A program made the translations under genes and the position numbers. Positions 54,647-63,530 of a stretch of DNA of 64,000 nt are shown piece after piece; within the stretch, counting starts at the first letter, position 1, and each line of letters opens with the position of its first letter. The notes beneath the pieces are model-generated. The model saw nothing but the letters and a program-made list of their open reading frames with translations, was not told the DNA's origin and did no database searches. This stretch comes from Chitinophagaceae bacterium. Lineage in GTDB: Bacteria; Bacteroidota; Bacteroidia; Chitinophagales; Chitinophagaceae. Location: positions 186,001 through 250,000 of the forward strand of contig JADJPV010000001.1 in assembly GCA_016713085.1 (NCBI GenBank), in the 5' to 3' direction.

Positions 54647-54666
54647 TACAATGAATAAAACATATT

Positions 54667-55254
54667 GTGGAAGCTCAAACAACTGATAATCTTGGCCGTG
54701 CAGCCTGGCGGGTAAGAACTTATATCAATGATTCATCAGCTTCTGGCCCTTGGGTTACGAGCGGCGTTTACATTGTTACCCCGCTTGATAAACGGGTTGA
54801 AGTAAATGAAAACAACCTGCGGGTTATTAAAATTCAGCTGCCTGCAAAAGAAGGCTTCAGTTGGAAAGGGAATACCTACTTACCCAACCGGCCTTACAAT
54901 CCAGATTACCCCATCAGCATTGATGGCAATATGAGTTTATGGGATTTTACTTACGAAACAATTGACGGAACTGAACGTATTGGAACAGTTGATATGGACA
55001 GTGTAACAACCATCAAACATATTGATGAATCAGAAAACTATCCCATTATAAAAGATACTTCCTTTGCTTCCCGTGAATTTTCACTGGAAAAATATGCACG
55101 AAATCTTGGCCTTGTTTACAGGGAATTTGAGTTATGGGAAAATCAGCCCCGCCCTAAAACGGTTAAAACGGGATTTCCTCCCAGGGATACCATTGTGTAT
55201 GATCCTGTACGTATAGGCTTTGCCGTAAAGATGTGGATAGTCGACAAAAATTAA
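54667..55254 (+). pseudogene. N-terminally truncated lipoprotein-like gene after mnmA
   Basis: An open frame of 195 codons begins at a GTG and has no signal peptide. The body (DNLGRAAWRVRTYINDSSAS, GFSWKGNTYLPNRPYNPDYP, KYARNLGLVYREFELWEN) resembles a family of Chitinophagaceae lipoproteins I recall as having about 70 to 80 further residues in front, including a lipobox. In this frame a stop lies five codons upstream, and the only ATG (54651) is in another frame and gives 11 codons. The front of the gene therefore seems to be deleted, right after mnmA. A misassembly could look the same. The function of the family is unknown. Confidence 0.55.
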
Positions 55255-55282
55255 ATCTTATTTTGCTGCATCAATCAATACC

Positions 55283-57261
55283 ATGCAAAAAATATTTCTT
55301 TTGTTTTGTTTGATGTTTTCTTTCCTGGTGCATGGCAGAGCTCAGTCAACCAAACATGTTGTTTTTTTTAAGGAAAAGAACGAAACTCCGTTTACATTAA
55401 ATAATCCATCCGCTTATTTATCTGCTCGTGCTGTTGAAAGAAGAACCAGATACAGTATTAACATCGACAGTACTGATCTTCCAGTTATTTCAAGATATAT
55501 TGACAGTGTTCTTAAAGCAGGAACAGTTACTTTACTTGGCAGATCAAGATGGCTGAATGCAGTAATCATTCAAACAAGTGATGCAGCAGCTATTGCAAAA
55601 ATCAATTCTTTCCCGTTTGTAAAATCATTTACATCTGTTGCGTTACTAAAAAACAATACGATTACCCCGGATAAATTTGCTGCATTACCTGCACCTCCTG
55701 CTGCTGTTACACCTAACCGTGTAGAAAAAATTTATGCTGATACATTTAATTATGGCTCATCACTAAACCAGGTAAAAATTCATAAGGGAGAATTTCTGCA
55801 TAATATAGGCGCAAGAGGACAGGGAATGATCATGGCTTTTTTGGATGCCGGTTTCTTTGGTTACCAAACCAACCAGTTTTTTGACAGTGCCCGTGCAAGA
55901 AACCAATTCCTCGGCACCTGGGATTTTGTACAGAACAATGCAAGCGTTAATGAAGATGACTCACACGGCATGCAATGTTTTTCCACTGTAGCATCTTATC
56001 GTCCGGGAGTATTTATCGGCAGTTCACCTGAAGCCAAATATTTTTTGCTACGTACAGAAGATGCACCTACAGAACAGATCATTGAAGAATACAACTGGGC
56101 CCTTGCGGCAGAATATGCAGACAGTGCAGGTGTTGATGTAATTTCCTGTTCGCTTGGTTACACTACGTTCGATAATGCAACATTCAATCACAGCTATGCT
56201 GATATGAATGGTAACACAACCGTTATAACACGTATGGCTGACATGGCTGCAAAAAAAGGAATGCTGGTAGTGAACAGCGCAGGAAATGAAGGTGATGATC
56301 CCTGGAAATATATTGGTGCTCCTGCAGATGGAGACAGTGTGTTAAGTGTAGGTGCTGTGAACAGCAGTGGATTGATTGCCGGATTCTCTAGCTTTGGACC
56401 AACAAGTGACGGACAAATAAAACCGGATGTGGTTTCTGTGGGTGCAGGCACAACCGTATCATCCATTGGTGGAACAGCTTCAACAAACAGCGGCACATCT
56501 TTTTCGGGCCCCAATATGGCCGGACTTGCCACCTGCCTCTGGCAACTATTTCCTGAATTTAATAACTGGAAGATCATCACTACACTCCGCAAAAGCAGTG
56601 ATCGGTTTGAAACTCCTGCTGTACAATACGGGTATGGTTTACCCAATATGAAAAAAGCAGTTGGTTTTTTATTGGGGGATCTTTCAACGATGAATGCATC
56701 GGTTACAAATTGTACAACAAACATCAGCTGGAGCAGCAAGGATATTAAAACCATGCGTTATGATATTGAACGGAAACTTCCCGGTGAAACAGCTTATACA
56801 AAGATCAAAACCGTTGCAGCTAAAGGAACAGTTTTCAGCAATCAAACTTATCAGCTGTCAGATGTGATCACCAGCAGTGCTGCAGGGAATGTGAGTTACC
56901 GCATTAAACAGGTGATTGATACAAGCACCGCAACATTCGATGAATATGCCATTGACTCTGCAACCATTTCTCTTACATCAGTTTGCTCAACAAACAATCC
57001 AGATCAGAACTTAATTCAGTTGTTTCCCAATCCTGTTCAAACAACATTGTCATTGAAATTTGCTGAGCTGAACAGTATGTCCAATCTTACAATACAGGTA
57101 TATAACCGGCAGGGCAGCTCGTATTGAAACAGGATTACAGCAAACCAAGCGGCACAATTACTCACACAATTCCCGTTGCCCGTTTAGCCAAAGGAGATTA
57201 TATTCTTGTAATAAGAAAGGATGGAAAGAAATATGCCGCTAAAGAATTTCTGAAACTGTAG
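55283..57261 (+). CDS. Secreted subtilisin-like serine protease (S8) with type IX secretion C-terminal domain, 1-base deletion near the end
   Basis: Exported S8 protease. Signal peptide about 1-20. An N-terminal region (about 20-170) looks like an inhibitor_I9-type prodomain. The catalytic triad is readable: Asp188 (MIMAFLDAGFFG), His228 (DDSHGMQCFS) and Ser406 (SGTSFSGPNMAG). VVNSAGNEGDDP gives the oxyanion Asn. After a fibronectin-like segment the frame shifts at the G3 run 57112-57114; restoring one G turns QVYNRQG into QVYNRQGQLVLKQDYSKPSG and runs to a stop at 57259-57261, giving 659 residues. The end carries a T9SS type A signal (LIQLFPNPVQTTLSLKF, then RLAKGDYILVIRKDGKKYAA, KEFLKL). 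Confidence 0.92.
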
Positions 57262-57299
57262 GCCTCACCCTCGTTCCCTCTCCAAAAGAGAGGGAGGCC
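57262..57299. repeat. Nested palindrome after the subtilase gene
   Basis: Outer arms GGCCTC (57262-57267) and GAGGCC (57294-57299) enclose inner arms CCCTCTC (57276-57282) and GAGAGGG (57288-57294), which share one base with the outer arm. It begins directly after the stop codon. It could end transcription or be one copy of a dispersed palindromic repeat; there is no T-run. Confidence 0.55.
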
Positions 57300-57389
57300 A
57301 AACAGCAACTCTCTATTTATAATAAGTAATTAAGCATTTCAACTGCATCACTATTGTTTTGCAAATTCATTCAACTATTATTTTACAGC

Positions 57390-58574
57390 TTAAGAGTCCT
57401 TCTTTTTCAACAAAGCAGCAAACATCGTATCTGCTTTTACATCATACCCCTTTAATACACTCATTTCAACAAGTTCCATTTGTAAATTCTCCTGCACAAA
57501 AGAAATAATTTCTTCGTTTTCTTTTTTAAATACTGAACAGGTGATATATAAAAGGTATCCGTTTGCCCGGATGTAAGGAGCAATATTCGTTACAATCTTT
57601 TTTTGAAGTGATGCGTATTCTTCAATTTTCTTTGAATTAAAAAAATGCAATTGTTCCGGAGTTCTTCCCCATGTACCTGAGCCGCTGCAGGGAACATCAG
57701 CAATCATTAAATCATAAGCTGAGTGATGTGATACAAATGATGAATCACTCAAATCAGCAACAAAGCTGTTATACTTTTTGATTCCAGCTTCAGTAAAACG
57801 GTTTTGCAGATTTGTAAGAATGGAATTGCGGATATCTGATACAGTTAATTCAATACCTGGCATCAGGTCATAAGCCATCATCGATTTTCCGCCACTTGCT
57901 GCACAGCAATCCCATATCCTGAGCGGAGTCGAAGGATTGGGAAAAGAGTTTCGAGCGAAGTCGAGAAATTCGCCAACTCGCTGCGAACTGTAATCCTGTA
58001 CCACCGCTTCTTTATCGAGCAGAATAACTTCTTCAATCTTTGTTGCATTGGGTAATGCAATACAGCTTTCACCAATTAATTCAAAAGAAAGAGCTGCAGC
58101 TTTTAATTTGCTGATTACTTTTTCCTTTTGTCCCGGCCTGATTCGTAAAAAAAGAGCTGGCTGCATGAAATGACTTTCAGCAAAAGTGTTTACATCAATC
58201 CCATCGCTCAGCTCTGCAGCAAAAGGAAACAGCTGAGTATGATCGAAAGGATAATTGATCAATGACAATTTCTCTTCAACACTGAGGTTTACTTTCTCAT
58301 TCCATTCAGGCTTCAGGTTTGCAAGTACATTATTTGATTCTGTTGAGCAGAGAAAAACAGCAATCAGAATTTTTTCTTCCACAGCAACTGATGCAAATGC
58401 TTTTCCCAAGCGAAAAAAACTATAGCAAAGATGGGCGATCTGTTTACGGTCTTTACTTCCGAATTTCTTATTGGCACCAAAATGTTTTTTGAGATAAGTA
58501 GCCAAAGGTTCGCCGCCGGTATAAGCCAACAGGATTTCTTTAGATGAATTAATATATGAATGATACCTGCTCAT
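57390..58574 (-). CDS. RsmB/NOP-family SAM-dependent rRNA m5C methyltransferase
   Basis: RNA cytosine-5 methyltransferase of 394 residues. N-terminal NusB-like and RNA-binding part to about 190, then the Rossmann catalytic domain: SSQRVGEFLDF, motif I IWDCCAASGGKSMMAYD, ELTVSDIRNSILTNLQNRF, the motif IV cysteine in DVPCSGSGTWGRTPEQ, and the motif VI cysteine in LLYITCSVFKKENEE. Between QRVGEF and WDCCAASGGKS lies an unusual stretch (LDFARNSFPNPSTPLRI) encoded by two copies of the palindromic repeat at 57916-57968, inserted in frame. The exact rRNA target is not determinable. Confidence 0.9.
   Translation of the reverse strand: MSRYHSYINSSKEILLAYTGGEPLATYLKKHFGANKKFGSKDRKQIAHLCYSFFRLGKAFASVAVEEKILIAVFLCSTESNNVLANLKPEWNEKVNLSVEEKLSLINYPFDHTQLFPFAAELSDGIDVNTFAESHFMQPALFLRIRPGQKEKVISKLKAAALSFELIGESCIALPNATKIEEVILLDKEAVVQDYSSQRVGEFLDFARNSFPNPSTPLRIWDCCAASGGKSMMAYDLMPGIELTVSDIRNSILTNLQNRFTEAGIKKYNSFVADLSDSSFVSHHSAYDLMIADVPCSGSGTWGRTPEQLHFFNSKKIEEYASLQKKIVTNIAPYIRANGYLLYITCSVFKKENEEIISFVQENLQMELVEMSVLKGYDVKADTMFAALLKKKDS
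57916..57937. repeat. Small variable-arm palindromic repeat, copy in the RsmB-like gene
   Basis: Arms ATCCT and AGGAT around the 12-base core GAGCGGAGTCGA. The core is shared with three other copies in the window, whereas the arms are unique to each copy yet complementary within it. Confidence 0.8.
57949..57968. repeat. Small variable-arm palindromic repeat, second copy in the RsmB-like gene
   Basis: Arms TTTC and GAAA around the core GAGCGAAGTCGA, starting 33 bases after the start of the previous copy and in the same orientation. It lies within the coding sequence, read in a different codon phase from the first copy. Confidence 0.75.
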
Positions 58575-58616
58575 GTCTGCAAAGGAAAGGAATAAATAAT
58601 GTACTGTGCTTTAAAT

Positions 58617-58648
58617 TAAAAGAGCATTCCTTTCGGAACGCTCTTTTA
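58617..58648 (-). terminator. Terminator of sucA-sucB
   Basis: AGAGC-A-TTCC (58621-58630) pairs with GGAA-C-GCTCT (58635-58644), one mismatch, with A-runs and T-runs on both flanks. It lies about 30 bases after the sucB stop and before the rsmB-like gene, and reads as an intrinsic terminator on the minus strand. Confidence 0.8.
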
Positions 58649-58672
58649 AAAATATTTGCAATAAGAAATAAA

Positions 58673-59899
58673 TTAAAGTTCCAGCAGAGTTTTTACCGGA
58701 TCTTTTCCAAAGAGTAACAGTTCAGGGTTTTCCAGCAGTTCTTTTACTCTCACTAAAAAGCTCACACTCTCTCTTCCATCAATTATTCTGTGATCATAAC
58801 TTAATGCTAAATACATCATGGGGCGAACAACTACCTGCCCGTTTACAGCCATTGGCCGTTCCTGAATTTTATGCATACCCAGGATAGCACTCTGCGGCAG
58901 ATTAATAATCGGTGTGCTCATCAAAGAACCAAAGACTCCACCATTGGTAATGGTGAACGTACCACCAGTTAATTCTTCCATTGTTAATTTATTATCTCTT
59001 GCTTTTCCTGCAAGCTCAACTACTTTCTTTTCTACATCAGCCATACTCAGGCTTTCCACATTACGGATAACAGGAACTGTTAAACCACGTGGTGTTGATA
59101 CAGCAATGGAAATATCAGCATAATCATGATAGATCAGTTCTTCTGCATCAATGTATGCATTTACGGAAGGCCATTCACTTAAAGCAATGGCACATGCTTT
59201 TGTAAAGAAACTCATGAAACCAAGATTAACGCCATGCAGTTCTTTAAACTTGTCCTTATACTTTGTACGTATTTCCATGATTCGGCCCATATCCACTTCA
59301 TTGAAAGTAGTTAACATGGCCGTTGTATTCTTGCTCTCCACCAATCTTCTGCTGATGGTTTTACGCAGGTTACTCATTTTTTCCCTGCGCACATTGCGGC
59401 TGTTGATTTCAGCTCCTTTGAATTGAATTTTTCCGGGATTAGATATTGCCTGTAACACATCATCTTTCATAATTTTTCCGCCACTTCCTGATGGCGTGAT
59501 GGATTGCGGATCAACTTTTTTGTCAGCAATAATTGCTGCAGCAACAGGTGATGCTTTGATATCATTTGGAACAGCAGTAACAGGAGCAGCTGATGTTTCC
59601 GGTTTGGAAGCAGATGCAGCCGTTTCTTTCTTTTCTTCAACTGCAGGAGCACCTTCCGGCTTTGCAGCAGTTTCATCAATCTGGCAAACAACATCACCGA
59701 TGTTAATGGTATCACCTTCTGCTGCGCCTTGTTTTAAAATGCCTGCTTTTTCTGCGTTGATTTCAAAGGTTGCTTTTTCACTTTCCAGTTCTGCAATCAC
59801 TTCATCTCTTTCAACCCATGCACCATCGGCCTTTGTCCATTTTAATAAGGTTACTTCACTGATGGACTCTCCTACTACGGGAACTTTTATATCAATCAT
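58673..59899 (-). CDS. sucB: Dihydrolipoyllysine succinyltransferase, E2 of 2-oxoglutarate dehydrogenase
   Basis: E2 core enzyme that transfers the succinyl group to CoA in the TCA cycle. It has 408 residues. The N-terminal lipoyl domain (about 1-78) carries the lipoylated Lys in ELESEKATFEI. An Ala/Pro/Glu-rich linker follows, then the E3-binding domain (about 118-155, ASPVAAAIIADKKVDPQSIT, PSGSGGKIMKDDVLQ). The catalytic domain has FNEVDMGRIMEIRTKYKDKF, TFTITNGGVFGSLMSTPIIN and the active-site His in LALSYDHRIIDGRESVSF. It follows sucA by 52 bases in the same operon. Confidence 0.96.
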   Translation of the reverse strand: MIDIKVPVVGESISEVTLLKWTKADGAWVERDEVIAELESEKATFEINAEKAGILKQGAAEGDTINIGDVVCQIDETAAKPEGAPAVEEKKETAASASKPETSAAPVTAVPNDIKASPVAAAIIADKKVDPQSITPSGSGGKIMKDDVLQAISNPGKIQFKGAEINSRNVRREKMSNLRKTISRRLVESKNTTAMLTTFNEVDMGRIMEIRTKYKDKFKELHGVNLGFMSFFTKACAIALSEWPSVNAYIDAEELIYHDYADISIAVSTPRGLTVPVIRNVESLSMADVEKKVVELAGKARDNKLTMEELTGGTFTITNGGVFGSLMSTPIINLPQSAILGMHKIQERPMAVNGQVVVRPMMYLALSYDHRIIDGRESVSFLVRVKELLENPELLLFGKDPVKTLLEL

Positions 59900-59951
59900 A
59901 ATAATCCTGTTTCTATTTCTGAATAAGATTTGCTGAATTTATAAATGCAAT

Positions 59952-62721
59952 TTAAATACTGAATGCTGTATCAATAATTTCGCCCTGCTCCTGCTGATGC
60001 ACTTTATTATACCCTGTTGCAGTTGATGCGGAAGCCTGCCTGCTGATAACACCAAAGTTGAAATTCTTCAGGTTCATTTGCAGAAACCATGCAGCACCCA
60101 TATTCTGCGGTTCTTCCTGTACCCAGAACCAGGTTGCTTTGTTGTATTTGTGATACAGGTTTTCCAGTTGCTGATAAGGCAATGGATAAATCTGCTCCAA
60201 CCGGACAATGGCAATATCTGTTCTGTTTTCTTTTTGCTTTCGTTCAGCCAGATCAAAATACATTTTACCACTGCAGAAGAATACTTTCTTTACCTGTGCT
60301 GTATCTGGATTCGTTGGATCATCGAGCACTTCCTTAAATCCACCGGTTAAGAATTCTTCTTTCAATGAATAAGTTCCTGCATGGCGGAGATTTGCTTTTG
60401 GTGCAAAGTTGATCAATGGTTTACGGAAAGGCCATGCAATTTGACGGCGCAATGCATGAAAGAAATTTGATGAAGTTGTAATGTTGGTGATCACTAAATT
60501 TAATTCAGCACACATTTGTAAGAAGCGTTCCATTCTTGCACTGCTGTGTTCAGGACCCTGACCTTCATACCCATGCGGCAACAACATTGTTACACCATTC
60601 ATACGGTTCCACTTCTGTTCACCGGCTGCAATAAACTGATCAATCATTGTTTGTGCCCCGTTACAAAAATCGCCAAACTGTGCTTCCCATAACACCAATG
60701 CATTGGGATTGGCCATCGCATAACCATATTCAAAACCAAGCACACCATATTCACTCAGTAATGAATTATAAATTCTGAAATGACCTGTTGCACCTTCAAT
60801 ATGATTTAAGCGGTTGTATGCTTTATCGTTTTCTTCATCACGCAATATTGCATGACGGTGAGAGAATGTACCACGGCGAACATCCTGCCCGCTCATACGT
60901 ACATCTTTTCCATCAAGCAAAAGACTTGCATAGGCCATCAGTTCACCCGTTGCCCAGTCAATCTTTTTTTCGTCGTTGTATAATTTTATTTTATCGGAAA
61001 TGATTTTCTCTACTTTCTTCAATGGCTTAAAATCAGCAGGCCATTTCATGATTGACTGAAATACTTTATCAAAATCGCTTTCACTGATGGCGGTTCGGGG
61101 CGACTGAATAAAATCATCAGCTGTTGCCCTGCGTAAACTTTTCCATGCCAGCTCAGGTGCCTGGTAATGATAAGGAAGAGGGTTTTGTTTTACTTCATCA
61201 AGGCGTTCCTGCAAATCGCTCCAGAATTTTTTCTCCATTTCCTTTGCAAGCTCTTTTGCATCGGGTTCGCCATTCTCCAGCAAATAATTGGTATATACTT
61301 CTCTCGGGTTAGGATGCTTTTCAATCAGTGCATACAAATGTGGCTGTGTAAACTTGGGATCATCACCTTCATTATGTCCGTGCTTACGGTAACAAACCAT
61401 ATCAATAAATACATCGCTGTTAAATTCCTGGCGGTACCGTGTTGCAATCTCCACACATTTTACAACTGCTTCTGCATCGTCACCATTCACATGCATAACA
61501 GGTGCCTGTACCATTGCAGCAAGTGAAGTACAGTAATCAGCACTTCTTGCATCATTAAAATCAGTAGTAAAACCAATCTGGTTATTAATTACAAAATGAA
61601 TCGTTCCACCGGTATAATATCCTTTGAGATAACTCATCTGCAATACTTCATACACAACACCCTGTCCTGCTACCGATGCATCACCATGAATTAATATGGG
61701 AAGAATTTTATCATAATTACTGTGATACATGATATCGGCCTTGGCCCTGCTGAAACCAACCACTACCGGATCAACGGCTTCAAGATGTGAAGGATTGGGC
61801 ATTAATTTCAGATGTACCGTTTTACCTTCTAATGTTTCTACTTCACTTCCATAACCCATGTGATATTTTACATCACCGCTTCCCATTGTTTGATCAAGCT
61901 TGGCAGTTCCTTCAAACTCACTGAAGATCTGAGCATAGGTTTTACCCATGATATTAGCCAGTATATTCAACCTTCCACGATGTGCCATACCAATAACCAC
62001 TTCATGCACATCATTATCTGCAGCGGTATTAATGATTGCATCCAGTGCCGCAATGGTTGTTTCACCACCTTCTAATGAAAAACGTTTTTGCCCAACATAT
62101 TTTGTGTGAAGGAATTTTTCAAATATAACACCCTGGTTTAATTTCTCCAGGATGCGTTTTCTTTTTCAGCGACAATGGGGTTTGAAATTCTTTCTCCATT
62201 GCATTGGTGAGAAAATCAACTTTCTTCTGGTCACTGATGTATTTGAATTCAATACCAACATGAGAAGCATAACAGTTCTCTAAATAGGTTTGAATATTTC
62301 TTAATGTAGTTGTACCGAGTCCGATCAACTGACCGGCATGAAATTCTTTATCGAGATCAGCTTCTGAAAATCCGTAAAAAGCCAGTTCAATATTGGCACC
62401 ACGGTCTTTTCGTTTTCGGATAGGATTTGTTTTGGCCAGCAGATGACCTTTGTTGCGGTAACCAAGAATCATGCGGTAGGCCATGATCTCTCTCATCCAG
62501 TCTATACCTGAAGGCGGATTGCTGAGCGAAGTCGAAGCATTACTTGCAGCACTGAGCGTAGTCGAAGTGCCATTTTGCTTAACAGAAGAAACAGCAAAGT
62601 CAAATCCCTCAAAGAATTTTTTCATTTCAGGATCAACACTGTTTGGGTCCTTCACAAAATCATTGTACAGACTCTCGATGTATTGAGGATGAGAACCTGT
62701 GATGTATTGAAAATCTTTCAT
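59952..62721 (-). CDS. sucA: 2-oxoglutarate dehydrogenase E1, with an apparent 1-base indel
   Basis: Thiamine-diphosphate E1 that decarboxylates 2-oxoglutarate. About 922 residues if the single frame change in the A/T-rich run at 62157-62166 is corrected (LSLKKKRILEKLNQGV continuing to FEKFLHTKYVGQKRFSLEGG). The N-terminal peptide (IESLYNDFVKDPNSVDPEMK, KFFEGFDF) is the E2-contact helix. Next come HEVVIGMAHRGRLNILANIM, GDVKYHMGYGSEVETLEGKT, the ThDP motif HGDASVAGQGVVYEVLQMS, and the C-terminal WEAQFGDFCNGAQTMIDQFI and WVQEEPQNMGAAWF. Residues about 50-75 (TSTTLSAASNASTSLSNPPS) are encoded by two palindromic repeats, inserted in frame in a tolerant linker. Confidence 0.94.
62520..62539. repeat. 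Small variable-arm palindromic repeat, copy in sucA
   Basis: Arms TGCT and AGCA around the core GAGCGAAGTCGA, inside the 5' part of sucA. On the coding strand it reads as Ala-Ser-Thr-Ser-Leu-Ser. Confidence 0.78.
62549..62570. repeat. Small variable-arm palindromic repeat, second copy in sucA
   Basis: Arms GCACT and AGTGC around the core GAGCGTAGTCGA, 29 bases start to start from the neighbouring copy, same orientation and same codon phase (Thr-Ser-Thr-Thr-Leu-Ser). Confidence 0.8.
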
Positions 62722-63131
62722 TTATTGTTGGTTGGCGGTCGTTAAGAAAGAGTGGCAAATATCGGTTGTTTTACTCAAAGGAAAAGCAGCTTCATCCATC
62801 ATTTCAATGAATTATCAACGATTCATTAAAAGATTTCCAAAATAAAAAAGACCTCTCTTCAACCATCATCCTAAGTGGCAACGAAACCCATCATGAAACA
62901 AACCAAGAACGTATACGCTGGTGCCGGTAAAGCTGATGGCAAAAACAGGCTTATTTCCTGCCAATTGACCGGCTCTGACAGCGGTTGATGATTATCTTTA
63001 CAGCTAACCGCTCATTGAAACCTGGGAAGAATGCCCCTCAAAACACCCTTTTTTCTGAAATATGGCCCTGAGATGTGTACAAATGCTCAAAAAAAACTCA
63101 AATCCGATAGAAAATTTCTCAACTTTTCCCC
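62722..63131. other. Intergenic stretch between sucA and rpsT
   Basis: About 410 bases between divergent genes. It should hold the sucAB promoter (right-to-left) and the upstream part of the rpsT promoter. I find no gene-like frame, tRNA or strong hairpin here. Confidence 0.5.
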
Positions 63132-63139
63132 TACCTTTG
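63132..63139 (+). promoter_or_regulatory. -7 box of the rpsT promoter
   Basis: TACCTTTG matches TAnnTTTG and ends 19 bases before the rpsT start codon, the usual short leader of ribosomal protein genes in this phylum. Confidence 0.6.
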
Positions 63140-63158
63140 CCGTCCGAAAAATTAAGAT

Positions 63159-63413
63159 ATGGCAAATCATAAGGCTACCAAAAAAGATGTTCGTCAGAGT
63201 GCAACCCGCAGAGACCACAACCGTTATTACGGCAAAACAACCCGTAATGCAATCCGTGATCTTCAGGCGATTAAAGAAGGAAAAGAAGCAGGCGAACAAT
63301 TACCGGCTGTTGCATCTATGATTGATAAACTCGCTAAGCGTGGTATCATTCACAAGAACAAAGCTGCAAACTTGAAGAGCAAGCTTACAAAGAAAGTGAA
63401 CGCAATAGCTTAA
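63159..63413 (+). CDS. rpsT: 30S ribosomal protein S20
   Basis: Binds 16S rRNA in the small subunit. It has 84 residues, all-helical and Lys/Arg-rich: MANHKATKKDVRQSATRRDH, NRYYGKTTRNAIRDLQAIKE and the C-terminal IIHKNKAANLKSKLTKKVNA. It is monocistronic between a -7 box at 63132 and a strong terminator at 63441. The short N-terminal MANHK start is the family norm. Confidence 0.96.
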   Translation: MANHKATKKDVRQSATRRDHNRYYGKTTRNAIRDLQAIKEGKEAGEQLPAVASMIDKLAKRGIIHKNKAANLKSKLTKKVNAIA

Positions 63414-63440
63414 TCACAGAAGCTATTTGAAAATAGTTAA

Positions 63441-63468
63441 AAGCCGCCTCCATGAGGCGGCTTTTTTT
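63441..63468 (+). terminator. Terminator of rpsT
   Basis: AAGCCGCCTC (63441-63450) and GAGGCGGCTT (63454-63463) form a perfect 10-bp stem with a CAT loop, followed by T5 (T7 with the stem's last bases). Confidence 0.9.
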
Positions 63469-63530
63469 ATTTTGCCGGTATCTGCTTTGCAGCCATTTCC
63501 TTTATTTTAGCGATTCCAAAACATTTTTAC

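Noticed and set aside
59496..59936. Plus-strand frame of 146 residues opposite sucB
   Set aside because: Antisense to the Ala/Glu-rich linker and lipoyl domain of sucB, with no start signal of its own.
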